Assembly: GCF_008935075.1 (NCBI RefSeq)
Contig: NZ_CP044545.1
Span: 2,383,501-2,447,500 of the forward strand
Source: Pradoshia sp. D12
GTDB taxonomy: Bacteria > Bacillota > Bacilli > Bacillales > Pradoshiaceae
Direction: 5' to 3'
DNA: 64,000 nt
Shown: one piece after another, positions 19,076-28,284 of the stretch
Layout: each line of letters begins with the position of its first letter
How positions within the stretch are numbered: the first letter of the stretch is position 1
Notes under the pieces: model-generated
Database searches by the model: none
What the model was told of the DNA's origin: nothing
The model's input: only the letters and a program-made list of their open reading frames with translations
Made by a program: the position numbers and the translations under genes

Positions 19076-19834
19076 TTACCTTATACTTGTCTCAATCCGT
19101 AAAACCATTTCATCCTTAAAATTGTATTGCAACATAGCTGATCTTAATCTATCACTTACCTTTGTAATTTCCCTTTTAAGTAAATCTGATATTTTATCAG
19201 CAGTTTCATCATTTACACTATGTATTGATTGTAAGGCTTGAATAAATTTAGAGTTACACTTATTTTGATAACCGTCCAATTCTGCCATTAATCTATTCCA
19301 TAATAAAAAGTCTATAAACAAATCCTTTTGTTCAATTACGTTAAAATACTCAGCTGTTTTTTCGACCAGTATGGTTTCAATCTGTTTAAGATACTTTACT
19401 AATGTATCTATATCAGCATCCTTATCCATATATAAGTGTACCTTAGCCTCATTCACTTCCTGAACTCCCCTGGACATTAGGTTAATAAACTCGATATCTT
19501 TTGTTTTCGCCAATATATGATAATACATACTGCTATAATAATCTCCAGCCAAAATCGATAACTGCCGTTTCCTTAATTTTGCCGGACTTTCGGATTCCTC
19601 TGTGTTTGAAACTCCCTCATGGGTATCCAGGGCAATTTGCATAAGCATGACAGATACTATGTAATATGGCATAAACTTTTGATCCACATTGGCATCACGC
19701 AGAATTTTAACCATAACCGCTATCATATCATCATTTATGACTGGCCGATCAATATGATCTAATATTAAAGAATGATAGATAAGTTTCTTTATCTCACTAT
19801 TAAATTGTATGACTTCATTATTGATGCTATCCAA
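19076..19834 (-). CDS. hepS: Heptaprenyl diphosphate synthase component I
   Basis: The small non-catalytic subunit that pairs with HepT and sets product length. The 252-residue sequence is all-helical with no aspartate-rich motif, as expected; conserved stretches include FMPYYIVSVMLMQIALDTHE (~78-97) and ILAGDYYSSMYYHILA (~116-131). It is the first gene of hepS-menG-hepT. Identification rests on this sequence pattern plus gene order. Confidence 0.92.
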   Translation of the reverse strand: MDSINNEVIQFNSEIKKLIYHSLILDHIDRPVINDDMIAVMVKILRDANVDQKFMPYYIVSVMLMQIALDTHEGVSNTEESESPAKLRKRQLSILAGDYYSSMYYHILAKTKDIEFINLMSRGVQEVNEAKVHLYMDKDADIDTLVKYLKQIETILVEKTAEYFNVIEQKDLFIDFLLWNRLMAELDGYQNKCNSKFIQALQSIHSVNDETADKISDLLKREITKVSDRLRSAMLQYNFKDEMVLRIETSIR

Positions 19835-19961
19835 TGGTAATCACCCATGCTTCCACTTCTGATTCCGTACCATAATCGGCACATTACGTATTCATCATAC
19901 TTATCTTACTATCCTTTTAAATTGCTGTCGAATGGTTTAAAAGGAGAGAATAGATAATCGG

Positions 19962-20189
19962 TTATTCCTTTTCACTTTCTATTTCACCGTATGGCGTGTA
20001 CATAACCGCTTTTCCTCTGATTTTCATAGCTGATGTGTGTTCTGTAAATTGAACAAATAACACTTCACCTTTATCAAGCTTTTCTGAATGATGAAATTTA
20101 GTATCCTCACCTCTGGTTAATCCAATAACACTCACTCCATCTTCCAATGCTTTTATAACTACAAAATCATTTGATTGAAGGTTCTCCAT
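19962..20189 (-). CDS. mtrB: trp RNA-binding attenuation protein (TRAP)
   Basis: TRAP forms an 11-subunit ring that, when loaded with tryptophan, binds (G/U)AG repeats and blocks expression of trp genes. The sequence is unmistakable: [36 protein letters not shown] and [15 protein letters not shown] match B. subtilis MtrB almost throughout. The start chosen is the ATG at 20189 (75 aa), with AAGGAG 7 nt upstream; the frame continues to 20207 without a site. It follows folE by 32 bases. The usual target, the trp operon, is not in the aromatic block here. Confidence 0.96.
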   Translation of the reverse strand: MENLQSNDFVVIKALEDGVSVIGLTRGEDTKFHHSEKLDKGEVLFVQFTEHTSAMKIRGKAVMYTPYGEIESEKE

Positions 20190-20221
20190 TCTCTTACTCC
20201 TTTTCAACTTTTATCTCATGA

Positions 20222-20788
20222 TTATTTATTAATTAAGCTTAATACTTCCTGACGGGAGATTGAGTCTGTCGCCAATGTTCCTCTTACTGCGGAAGTAATT
20301 GTCTTCGATCCTGGTTTTTTAACACCTCTCATAGTCATGCACATATGCTCAGCTTCAACTACGACCATCACTCCATGAGGAGCCAGTGTGTCCATAATAG
20401 AATCTGCAACAGTTGATGTAATCCGTTCCTGTAATTGCGGCCTTCTGCTCACTGCTTCGACCGCTCTGGCTAATTTACTCAAACCTGTAACACGTCCGCC
20501 TTTTGGTATGTAGGCCACATGTGCCACTCCAAAGAATGGCACGAGATGGTGCTCACACATAGAATAAAAAGGGATATCCTTAACAAGGACTAATTCTTCA
20601 TGATCTTCACCGAATACCGTTTCAAAATATTCTTTAGGATCCTGTCTCAATCCGGAAAATACCTCTTCATACATTTTTGCTACACGTTTAGGTGTGTCCA
20701 GGAGCCCTTCCCTTGTTGGATCTTCCCCAAGAGCCTCCAAAATCATTGTCACTGCTTCTTCTATTTTACCGCGATTGATTTCACTCAT
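20222..20788 (-). CDS. folE: GTP cyclohydrolase I
   Basis: Opens the imidazole ring of GTP to form dihydroneopterin triphosphate, the first step of folate synthesis (B. subtilis mtrA/folE). Zinc ligands lie in [20 protein letters not shown] (residues ~72-91) and in [10 protein letters not shown] (~143-152); RPQLQERIT is also conserved. The ATG at 20788 gives the standard 188 aa and follows GGGAGGAAG; twelve upstream codons are rejected. With mtrB it forms the conserved mtrAB pair. Confidence 0.97.
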   Translation of the reverse strand: MSEINRGKIEEAVTMILEALGEDPTREGLLDTPKRVAKMYEEVFSGLRQDPKEYFETVFGEDHEELVLVKDIPFYSMCEHHLVPFFGVAHVAYIPKGGRVTGLSKLARAVEAVSRRPQLQERITSTVADSIMDTLAPHGVMVVVEAEHMCMTMRGVKKPGSKTITSAVRGTLATDSISRQEVLSLINK

Positions 20789-20887
20789 TTTATGTCTTCC
20801 TCCCATTGCTATACCTAATTTCAACTATTTCCATAGTAGCACATTTTATTCTTAGAGCCATAGATTATGGACTTCATAATAGAAAAA

Positions 20888-20918
20888 GAGTCATTACCAA
20901 AGAAATTGGTAATGACTC
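20888..20918 (-). terminator. Terminator after hbs
   Basis: GAGTCATTACCAA / TTGGTAATGACTC is a perfect 13-bp stem with loop AGAAA, 44 bases past the hbs stop, followed on the minus strand by CTTTTTCT. Confidence 0.9.
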
Positions 20919-20961
20919 TAATCGCGTATAGCGCTTATTCAAGTAAAATCGTATGTAAAAA

Positions 20962-21234
20962 TTACTTAACAGCGTCTTTAAGTGCTTTCCCTGGTTTGAA
21001 TGCAGGTACTTTGCTGGCACTGATTTCGATTTCCTCACCAGTTTGCGGGTTACGTCCTTTACGAGCAGCACGCTCACGAACTTCAAAGTTACCGAAACCA
21101 ATCAATTGTACTTTATCTCCATTTTTAAGAGCTTCTAAAATGGATTCGAACACTGCGTCTACTGCTTTAGTTGCGTCTTTTTTAGAAAGCTCGCTAGCTT
21201 CAGCAACAGCGTTGATTAATTCTGTTTTGTTCAT
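20962..21234 (-). CDS. hbs: DNA-binding protein HU
   Basis: The histone-like nucleoid protein, which bends and compacts DNA. It is 90 residues long from the ATG at 21234, with the DNA-binding arm signature [18 protein letters not shown] (~46-63) and [10 protein letters not shown]. Two in-frame codons upstream of that ATG lie inside the ribosome site (GGAGG, 8 nt from the ATG), so the GTG at 21243 is not the start. It is monocistronic, with its own promoter and terminator. Confidence 0.97.
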   Translation of the reverse strand: MNKTELINAVAEASELSKKDATKAVDAVFESILEALKNGDKVQLIGFGNFEVRERAARKGRNPQTGEEIEISASKVPAFKPGKALKDAVK

Positions 21235-21264
21235 GCCATTCACCTCCTCCCAAAGTATGCTTCC

Positions 21265-21293
21265 ATTCTACTTCAATACTTTTTAAGTTGTAA
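21265..21293 (-). promoter_or_regulatory. Probable sigma-A promoter of hbs
   Basis: On the minus strand TTACAA (21288-21293) and TAGAAT (21265-21270) are separated by 17 bases; the predicted leader to the hbs ATG is about 25 nt. The rest of the ~390-base gap up to spoIVA is AT-rich, and apart from the spoIVA terminator I see nothing else in it. Confidence 0.5.
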
Positions 21294-21578
21294 TGAAATA
21301 TTTTCATCAGTCAAAACAAAAACTTGAAATAATTTGTCATTAATCATTTTTAACATAAAAAACCATTGATAAACATTGATATATAAGGGTTTTTGCTTTG
21401 AACTTGATTTCTGATAAAAGATTATCATAATCCATAGACCATATCAAGTAAATTGGCGAATTTACAGGCATTTATTCGAATAATGTAGGTTATTTTTCTA
21501 TTTTTATTGCCATATCTTCTTATTTGAGGTATTTTGAAAGTTAAAGCATTTATAAAAACACTTGATTTTTGCAAAAAA

Positions 21579-21624
21579 ATACAGAGGATTACGGATCCGT
21601 TACGGTCCGTAAAACCCTCTGTAT
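21579..21624 (-). terminator. Terminator after spoIVA
   Basis: A two-tier hairpin: outer stem ATACAGAGG / CCTCTGTAT and inner stem TTACGGA / TCCGTAA. On the minus strand it is followed by seven T residues. It begins four bases after the spoIVA stop. Confidence 0.9.
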
Positions 21625-21627
21625 CTG

Positions 21628-23106
21628 TTAAAGAATAATGGCAATTAATCCGCCAGATCCTTCATTAATGATTCTTTCAAGCGTTTCCTTTAATTTATAT
21701 CGTGCATTCTCCGGCATCAAACTTAATTTAGCTTGGATTCCCTCACGAACTACAGTAGACAAACTGCGGCCAAATATATCTGAATTCCAGATGCTCAGAG
21801 GATTATCTTCAAAATCCGCCATTAAATAACGAACCAATTCTTCACTTTGTTTCTCTGTTCCGATTATAGGGGCAAATTCTGATTCAACATCTACTTTTAT
21901 CATATGAATGGATGGCGCCACAGCTTTCAGCCTAACTCCAAACCTGGATCCCTGTCTAATGATTTCCGGTTCATCCAGACTCATATCCGCCAGAGAAGGA
22001 GAAGCAACACCATAACCCGTTTGTTTAACCATTTTAAGGGCATCCGCGACCTGGTCATACTCCGCTTTCGCGTAAGCAAAATCCTGCATTAATTCAAGCA
22101 AATGATCCTTCCCTCGTATCTCAACACCCACAATCTCTTTTAGAACCAGGTCATACAATTCATCAGGTGCTGATAAATCTATTTCGGCTACTCCCTGGCC
22201 CATTTCAATCCCAGCCAATGAAGCATGACCAACAAACTCATACTCTTCAAAAAGATGGACGAGTCTATCAACATCTCTAAGCCTTTTAATATCCTGAACC
22301 GTTTCTCTTATAGCATCCTGATAGCTGACCCTCAGCCAATGATTTTCATTAAGCACCATAACCCATCTAGGTAGATTCACATTCACTTCCAGAACAGGGA
22401 ACTCAAACAATGCTTCCCGCAGGACATTTAACACATCCCCTTCCCGCATGCTCTCAACACTTATGGCAAGCACCGGGATATCATATTTTTCCTGAAGCTT
22501 AGCACGCAGAATCTCTGTATCCGGGTGATAAGGGCTGACTGTATTAATAATCATGATAAAAGGCTTTCCAACCTCTTTTAGCTCTTCTACGACCCTTTCC
22601 TCAGCATCTACATAGTCTAACCTTGGTATCTCTCCTATTGACCCATCTGTCGTCACTACAACGCCAATTGTAGAATGGTCCTGTATGACCTTACGAGTGC
22701 CAATTTCAGCTGCTTCATGAAACGGAATTGGCTCTTCATACCAAGGCGTATGAATCATCCTTGGCCCATTCTCATCCTCATATCCTTTCGCACCAGGAAC
22801 GGTATATCCTACACAGTCAACCATACGAATATTGACCTCTAACCCTTCGTCTACCTGAACCTGCGCTGCCTGGTTCGGCACAAATTTAGGTTCCGTAGTC
22901 ATGATCGTTCTTCCTGCTGCACTTTGTGGTAATTCATCAATCGTACGTGCTTTTTCAGCTTCACTTTTCATACCAGGAAGAACAACCAACTCCATAAATT
23001 TCTTAATAAATGTAGATTTACCCGTCCGAACGGCTCCAACTACTCCTAAATATATATCGCCGCCGGTTCTCTCGGCTATATCCTTAAATATATCGACCCT
23101 TTCCAA
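21628..23106 (-). CDS. spoIVA: Spore coat morphogenetic ATPase SpoIVA
   Basis: Polymerises around the forespore with ATP hydrolysis to form the basement layer of the spore coat. Walker A motif GAVRTGKST is at ~24-32; the Walker B-like DCVGYTVPG lies near residue 97; the C-terminus EGSGGLIAIIL is the conserved membrane-targeting end. I place the start at TTG 23106 (LERVDIFKDIAERTGG), which gives the family length of 492 aa and has GGAGGGG 5 nt upstream. The frame is open to 23178, but those 24 codons have no counterpart. The gene stands alone with its own terminator. Confidence 0.96.
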   Translation of the reverse strand: MERVDIFKDIAERTGGDIYLGVVGAVRTGKSTFIKKFMELVVLPGMKSEAEKARTIDELPQSAAGRTIMTTEPKFVPNQAAQVQVDEGLEVNIRMVDCVGYTVPGAKGYEDENGPRMIHTPWYEEPIPFHEAAEIGTRKVIQDHSTIGVVVTTDGSIGEIPRLDYVDAEERVVEELKEVGKPFIMIINTVSPYHPDTEILRAKLQEKYDIPVLAISVESMREGDVLNVLREALFEFPVLEVNVNLPRWVMVLNENHWLRVSYQDAIRETVQDIKRLRDVDRLVHLFEEYEFVGHASLAGIEMGQGVAEIDLSAPDELYDLVLKEIVGVEIRGKDHLLELMQDFAYAKAEYDQVADALKMVKQTGYGVASPSLADMSLDEPEIIRQGSRFGVRLKAVAPSIHMIKVDVESEFAPIIGTEKQSEELVRYLMADFEDNPLSIWNSDIFGRSLSTVVREGIQAKLSLMPENARYKLKETLERIINEGSGGLIAIIL

Positions 23107-23182
23107 GAGATCCCCTCCCGATTCCTCCATATATGAGTACATATACGTAATTATTGATAGTCTTATAAACTTGGACACTATA

Positions 23183-23212
23183 TATTTATGCTATAGCCCA
23201 TTAAACTTATGA
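23183..23212 (-). promoter_or_regulatory. Possible sigma-E promoter of spoIVA
   Basis: The minus strand has CATAAATA (23183-23190) as a -10-like element and TCATAAG (23206-23212) about 15 bases further up. Both resemble the sigma-E consensus only partly; the call leans on the known mother-cell expression of spoIVA. Confidence 0.35.
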
Positions 23213-23354
23213 CTAGTTTTTTCTCTCCTCTCCTTTTATGTAAACAACCGACTGCTATTTTGATTAAAAATGAACCAATTATTCGGAGTATCATGATAAA
23301 GCACCGAATTATTCAGGAGATGTCAAAATTTAAAATACAATCTGGAATAAAAAA

Positions 23355-23392
23355 AACCTTTCTTTTACAATATATTTTGTAAAAGAAAGGTT
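23355..23392 (-). terminator. Terminator after yphF
   Basis: A perfect 16-bp stem AACCTTTCTTTTACAA / TTGTAAAAGAAAGGTT with loop TATATT overlaps the yphF stop codon; a run of T residues follows on the minus strand. Confidence 0.92.
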
Positions 23393-24134
23393 ATTCCTCA
23401 ATTGCCATAAAGACAGGTTTATTTGCTATTTGATCCCATGTATAAGGTAATGAATAGGCAGGAACAAAGAGGCTGTCTTTCACTAACTCTGCTCTTATAT
23501 CTTCACCCTTTTTAAATCCCGCCGAACGATCAATAAGTAAATCATATAAATCCGGTGTATAGTCAATATACAATTCGCCATCTTCACCTAAAACAAGGTG
23601 TAACGATTTACCTGTGAAGGGACTTTTCACGGTAGGTTCCTTGTCAAATCCCATATTTTTATAGTTGAGCGCATAGACATTGGTACCAATTTTTTCTTCA
23701 AACGCAGGATAGCCCTGTGATTGAATTTGCAGCTTGGTATCCCGTATTGTCTCGGCTAAACGTAAATCAATCAGCCTAACAGTTGGATTTGTTTCTTCAT
23801 TAACGAGTGTGTATTGAAAAATCCCGCCATTTTCATAGGCATTTCCCGGAATTTCAGACATATATTTTGGAACCAATTTCTGAAAATCAATTATGTATTT
23901 CATATAATACGGTGTATCTTGATCCTTTGTCACAATCGGCAACAGGTTGCCGCCATTATCTTTTCTATATTCCAAAACAGCTTTCTGAACGGATTCGACC
24001 TGATCTTCATAGGGTACCTGGTTTTGCTGTAAATTCTCCTGCGGATACATACACCCGGATAGAAAAAGAATAGTACACAGCAAGAATGTCATTCCAGATA
24101 TTTTATGTGGTATCTTATTCAACACTTTATCCAT
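23391..24134 (-). CDS. yphF: Lipoprotein YphF
   Basis: A 247-residue predicted lipoprotein like B. subtilis YphF, a spore-associated protein of unknown function. The N-terminus has a hydrophobic signal ending in the lipobox LSGC (cysteine near residue 28), followed by a soluble domain with no catalytic motif I recognise. The ATG at 24134 overlaps the yphE stop by eight bases, so translation is probably coupled; a GTG at 24146 is the alternative. No strong ribosome site is visible for either. Confidence 0.82.
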   Translation of the reverse strand: MDKVLNKIPHKISGMTFLLCTILFLSGCMYPQENLQQNQVPYEDQVESVQKAVLEYRKDNGGNLLPIVTKDQDTPYYMKYIIDFQKLVPKYMSEIPGNAYENGGIFQYTLVNEETNPTVRLIDLRLAETIRDTKLQIQSQGYPAFEEKIGTNVYALNYKNMGFDKEPTVKSPFTGKSLHLVLGEDGELYIDYTPDLYDLLIDRSAGFKKGEDIRAELVKDSLFVPAYSLPYTWDQIANKPVFMAIEE

Positions 24135-24327
24135 TTGTAGGACCACTCACAATAATAATGACCATAATAATGGCTGCTATAAACATAGATACATAGGCTA
24201 TCGTGGCTAAAAGATATTTTAATATACCCTTTAATTTATATCTGCTTAGATATATAGCCAGCACTGCGATTGCCATTAAGCCCATCCCAGCAATCGAAAT
24301 CCACATTTTTTGCATTGCTATGCTCAA
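24127..24327 (-). CDS. yphE: DUF2768 small membrane protein YphE
   Basis: A 66-residue protein with two transmembrane segments (~8-26 and ~40-61) like B. subtilis YphE; function unknown. The start is TTG at 24327, giving M-SIAMQKMWISIAGMG, because AAGGGGTG lies 7 nt upstream; the eight codons further upstream (to 24351) lack a site. It is probably translated together with yphF, whose start it overlaps. Confidence 0.78.
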   Translation of the reverse strand: MSIAMQKMWISIAGMGLMAIAVLAIYLSRYKLKGILKYLLATIAYVSMFIAAIIMVIIIVSGPTNG

Positions 24328-24431
24328 TATTCGGCACCCCTTTTTCATCAATTCTTTTTACCATATTTTTAAAAAGAATAATATTTTTTCAACCTTTGCT
24401 ATTATAACCCAAAATATACCTAAAAGAAAAC

Positions 24432-24470
24432 AAAAACGGAAGCTCGGGTTTTATATACCCAAACTTCCGT
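24432..24470 (-). terminator. Terminator after gpsA
   Basis: Outer stem ACGGAAG / CTTCCGT and inner stem GGGT / ACCC, followed on the minus strand by TTTTTGTTTTC. It separates gpsA from yphE. Confidence 0.82.
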
Positions 24471-24591
24471 CCTGGACTAAATATATAGACTTAGACTAAG
24501 TTTATGCTGGCTCAGTCTTTTATAAAGTATACTATGTTTAAATGACCATCTTAGCAAGTAACAAATGCCTATTTTTTGACAAAATCATTGA

Positions 24592-25626
24592 TTAATGATT
24601 ATTAATCATGCTATCCATCAAATCTTCCATTTCATGCTTCTTGCTTCTAGTCATAAGATCATCTACTTCTGTCTTAATATCCTTGTCATTAAACAGGACA
24701 TCGTACAAGGCAGTCGTAATTGGCATCTTCACTTGGTATTTCTCCGACAACTGATAAGCTGCCTTCGTTGTTCTCACGCCTTCAACAACCATTCCCATGC
24801 TTTCAAGAACCTCTTCAAGATTCTTTCCTTTTCCAAGCATATTACCGGCACGCCAGTTTCTTGAATGGACGCTTGTACATGTTACAATAAGGTCACCGAT
24901 ACCTGTTAATCCAAGGAATGTTAACGGGTTTGCTCCCATCTTCACACCCAGACGAGTGATTTCTGCAAGACCGCGAGTCATCAAAGCGGCTTTGGCATTA
25001 TCTCCGTATCCAAGTCCATCCGTAATCCCAGCTGCTAAGGCAATAATGTTTTTCAAGGCACCCCCAATTTCCACACCAACTAAGTCTTGGTTCGTATACA
25101 CGCGGAAATTTTGGTTCATAAATAAATCCTGAATACGCACTGCTGCTTCCATATTTTTAGAAGCAACCGTAACGGTTGTAGGAATCCTTCTGCTTACCTC
25201 TTCAGCATGGCTTGGGCCGGAGAGAACAATGATATCTTTTGCTATATCCAAAATTTCTTCTTCTATCATTTCAGATATACGCAGCAAGCTATCTGGCTCG
25301 ATCCCTTTGCTTACATGGACGATTGTCACTTTATCCTGGACAATCGCTTTAACCTTGCGGGCCACTTCACGAATTGCTTTAGTCGGTACAGCAAAAACAA
25401 TAACCTCTGAGCCAGACAATGCCTCTTCCAAATCATAGTATGCCTTAATAGCGGAAGGGAGCTTGACATCAGGTAAATAACGAATATTTGCCTGTTCACG
25501 ATTTATCTCATTGACATGTTCTAACTCATGCCCCCAGATTTTTACCGCATGTCCGTTATCTGCAAGGACAATTCCAAGTGCAGTTCCCCACGAACCTGCT
25601 CCCAAAATGGTGACTGATTGTTGCAT
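24592..25626 (-). CDS. gpsA: Glycerol-3-phosphate dehydrogenase [NAD(P)+]
   Basis: Reduces dihydroxyacetone phosphate to sn-glycerol-3-phosphate for phospholipid synthesis. The 344-residue protein has the N-terminal motif [20 protein letters not shown], then VSKGIEP (~109-115), LSGPSHAEE (~139-147), and [21 protein letters not shown] with the conserved lysine (~191-211, in two parts). The ATG at 25626 has GAGGAG 8 nt upstream. It follows der by 21 bases, and both feed cell-growth functions, so they probably share a transcript. Confidence 0.97.
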   Translation of the reverse strand: MQQSVTILGAGSWGTALGIVLADNGHAVKIWGHELEHVNEINREQANIRYLPDVKLPSAIKAYYDLEEALSGSEVIVFAVPTKAIREVARKVKAIVQDKVTIVHVSKGIEPDSLLRISEMIEEEILDIAKDIIVLSGPSHAEEVSRRIPTTVTVASKNMEAAVRIQDLFMNQNFRVYTNQDLVGVEIGGALKNIIALAAGITDGLGYGDNAKAALMTRGLAEITRLGVKMGANPLTFLGLTGIGDLIVTCTSVHSRNWRAGNMLGKGKNLEEVLESMGMVVEGVRTTKAAYQLSEKYQVKMPITTALYDVLFNDKDIKTEVDDLMTRSKKHEMEDLMDSMINNH

Positions 25627-25647
25627 AGACTCCACTCCTCAAAAAAA

Positions 25648-26958
25648 TTATTTACGTAGTCGAGAAAATATTTTTATAGGCGTTCCTTCAAATCCAAATG
25701 CATCTCTAATTTTATTCTCCAGGAAGCGTTCATAGGAGAAGTGCATTAATTCTGGATCATTTACAAAGACAACAAAGGATGGCGGCTTAACGGCCACTTG
25801 TGTAGCATAATATATTTTCAACCTTTTGCCGTGATGGGTTGGCGTTGGATTCATTGCTACTGCATCCATTATAACATCATTCAGGACATTCGTTTGGATA
25901 CGCTGTGCATGGTTTTCACTTGCCAAATTAATCATTGGAAGCAAAGTATGGATACGTGCTTTCGTTTTAGCAGACAAGAACACAATTGGAGCATAGTCAA
26001 GGAACTGGAATTCAGCTCTAATTTTCTCTTCAAACTTCTTCATCGTTTTATCATCTTTTTCAACTGCGTCCCATTTGTTCACTACAATAACGATAGCTCG
26101 TCCTGCCTGATGGGCATACCCAGCAATCTTTTTATCCTGTTCAATAATGCCTTCTTCCCCGTCGAGGACCACTAGGACAACATCTGAACGTTCAATAGCT
26201 CGTAATGCACGTAAAACACTGTACTTTTCAGTACTTTCGTATACCTTACCTTTTTTCCTCATTCCAGCGGTATCAATGATGACATAATCATCGCCATTAT
26301 ATTTATATGGAGAATCGACCGCATCTCTTGTTGTTCCTGCGATATTACTTACAATAACGCGCTCTTCACCCAAAATCGCATTAACTAATGAGGATTTTCC
26401 AACATTCGGTCTACCGATCAAGCTGAACTTAATCACATCTTCGTCATAGTCAGGTGCTTGGTGATCAGGGAAGCTTTGTACAACAGCATCTAGCAAATCC
26501 CCAATTCCAATTCCGTGAGAGCCAGAGATTCCTATTGGTTCACCAAAGCCCAATGCATAGAAATCATAGATCTGATCGCGCATCTCAAAGTTATCCACTT
26601 TATTTACAGCAACGACTACTGGTTTCTTTGAACGATAAAGAATTTTTGCCACTTCTTCATCAGCAGAAGTCAATCCCTCTCTGCCACTCGTCATAAAAAT
26701 AATAACATCCGCTTCATCAATAGCAATCTCTGCCTGTTGACGAATCTGTTCTAAAAACGGTTCATCCCCTATATCAATACCGCCTGTATCAATAATATTG
26801 AATTCATGGTTTAACCATTCTCCAGAACTATAAATCCTGTCTCTGGTTACTCCGGCTACGTCTTCTACAATTGATATTCTTTCTCCTACAATCCGATTGA
26901 ATATTGTAGATTTCCCTACATTCGGCCTGCCTACTATGGCTACAACTGGTTTTGGCAT
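25648..26958 (-). CDS. der: Ribosome biogenesis GTPase Der (EngA)
   Basis: An essential GTPase for 50S subunit assembly with two tandem G domains and a C-terminal KH-like domain. Domain 1: GRPNVGKST (~10-18), DTGG, NKVD. Domain 2: GRPNVGKSS (~182-190), DTAGMRKKG (~229-237), NKWD (~294-297). The last ~80 residues form the KH-like domain. At 436 aa the length equals B. subtilis Der. AAAGGATG lies 7 nt upstream of the ATG. Confidence 0.97.
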   Translation of the reverse strand: MPKPVVAIVGRPNVGKSTIFNRIVGERISIVEDVAGVTRDRIYSSGEWLNHEFNIIDTGGIDIGDEPFLEQIRQQAEIAIDEADVIIFMTSGREGLTSADEEVAKILYRSKKPVVVAVNKVDNFEMRDQIYDFYALGFGEPIGISGSHGIGIGDLLDAVVQSFPDHQAPDYDEDVIKFSLIGRPNVGKSSLVNAILGEERVIVSNIAGTTRDAVDSPYKYNGDDYVIIDTAGMRKKGKVYESTEKYSVLRALRAIERSDVVLVVLDGEEGIIEQDKKIAGYAHQAGRAIVIVVNKWDAVEKDDKTMKKFEEKIRAEFQFLDYAPIVFLSAKTKARIHTLLPMINLASENHAQRIQTNVLNDVIMDAVAMNPTPTHHGKRLKIYYATQVAVKPPSFVVFVNDPELMHFSYERFLENKIRDAFGFEGTPIKIFSRLRK

Positions 26959-27050
26959 GGTCGTTCATCCTTTCAACTATCCTAGCTAAATTCCTGTTTA
27001 TTTTCACTGAATTGTTAGCATGTTTAATGTATTTATATTTTATGAAAAAA

Positions 27051-27078
27051 GAACCCTTCTTAATCATAAAGAAGGGTC
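27051..27078 (-). terminator. Terminator between yphA and der
   Basis: ACCCTTCTT / AAGAAGGGT (9 bp) with a 7-nt loop; on the minus strand a run of TTCTTTTTTC follows. It would end transcripts coming from yphA. Confidence 0.75.
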
Positions 27079-27243
27079 TAACTATATTATGATAGCAAAC
27101 GTTTCGCAAAGTAACAACTCTTCTGCTATATTTCCTTACTATTTTTGACGTGAAATTTAAACTCCCTTGGAGTTTTCCTTTCAATATTCTCGGTAAAAAG
27201 TAAACTAAATTACTTTTCTTAATGGAATTTATCCAACAGGTTT

Positions 27244-27870
27244 TTATCTAACGCCCTTACCTTTTAACCCTACATGCTGCTGATGATAAATCCTTCGCCT
27301 CGGTATTCTTTTTGTCCATAGATTATTGGTTTTATTTAAAAGGATAGTAATGGTTATCGCCAGTAACAAAAGGTCCAATGATTCAAATGTACCTATCGCT
27401 TTAACTGGAAACCCGTAAACATATAAAATCCCTGAATAAACTGCTTCACCAAGTATAATGGCAACACTAAGTATACTGACCCTTTTAGTTGATTCTAAAA
27501 AGATTATACTCAGTACAACCAGCATACCGGCCGCAATATAAATCCAGTTTACAATAAACCATACTGGATATAGAACTGAATAAATTCTAATACATATAAA
27601 GGCAATAGTAATAAAAAAAATAGCGACTGTCATTCTAATTAATTCTTTATTCGTCCAATGTCTCCATTGATAAAAAGACCAAAGCAGGGCCGCAATAAAA
27701 AACAGATTTAAATGTATACTGAATATATGGATGGACAGACCGGCAAAGCAAATCCCTGCCAATAGTCTGATCATTCCTCTCCGTCTTATCTTAACCGATT
27801 CATCTGATATAAAAATAAAATACCAACACCCAAGCCACATTAAACTGAAAAATAAATAACCTTCATGCAT
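27244..27870 (-). CDS. yphA: Membrane protein YphA
   Basis: A 208-residue integral membrane protein with about seven hydrophobic segments and a short basic C-terminal tail (TKRIPRRRIYHQQHV). It corresponds to B. subtilis YphA, function unknown. The ATG at 27870 (MHEGYLFFSLMWLG) is chosen because GGGAGG lies 5 nt upstream; the frame reaches 27921 without similarity. It is followed by a terminator and then der. Confidence 0.78.
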   Translation of the reverse strand: MHEGYLFFSLMWLGCWYFIFISDESVKIRRRGMIRLLAGICFAGLSIHIFSIHLNLFFIAALLWSFYQWRHWTNKELIRMTVAIFFITIAFICIRIYSVLYPVWFIVNWIYIAAGMLVVLSIIFLESTKRVSILSVAIILGEAVYSGILYVYGFPVKAIGTFESLDLLLLAITITILLNKTNNLWTKRIPRRRIYHQQHVGLKGKGVR

Positions 27871-28195
27871 AAAAACCTCCCTTAGCAGTATGCCAACTTT
27901 CAATTTTTTTAAACATTTCAAATGTAATAGGAAATTGATTTATTTAACACATCTTCGGTAAGCAGGGCATTCGATTCTTTTCTATAAATTCAGTAGATAC
28001 CCAAAGACACCCTCACTTTCATAAACATATATTCTACATAACAGATTTTTTCAGCCACGCTAATTCTGGCCCTTTAATCGCAATCACGACCAAGTTACAC
28101 TCTAATCCTCGGGTCATTTCACAAAACTAAATAATACAGAGTGAAGCATAACGCTGATTGGTAACTTTATTCGATTTTTTGTTTATACATAGAAA
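27871..28195. other. Intergenic region between yphA and ypfD
   Basis: No open frame or family-like translation is visible across these bases. In B. subtilis, as I recall, the isopentenyl-diphosphate isomerase gene fni (ypgA) lies between ypfD and yphA, so the gap may mark a lost gene; I cannot see a remnant. Confidence 0.4.
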
Positions 28196-28224
28196 CAGCC
28201 CTTCTCTATACCTGAGAAGGGCTG
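28196..28224. terminator. Hairpin terminator downstream of ypfD
   Basis: CAGCCCTTCTC / GAGAAGGGCTG, a perfect 11-bp stem with a 7-nt loop. T residues follow best on the plus strand (ATTTTTA); on the minus strand, where ypfD reads, only GTTTCT follows. Confidence 0.7.
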
Positions 28225-28284
28225 ATTTTTACTTAATATTAAACCTAAAGCATGCAAGCCTGTAAGGGCATCTAACACATTACT

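Noticed and set aside
20867-21286. A 139-codon plus-strand frame over hbs
   Set aside because: It is the reverse shadow of hbs and its terminator.
23107-23178. N-terminal extension of spoIVA
   Set aside because: The TTG at 23106 has an excellent ribosome site and gives the exact family length of 492 residues.
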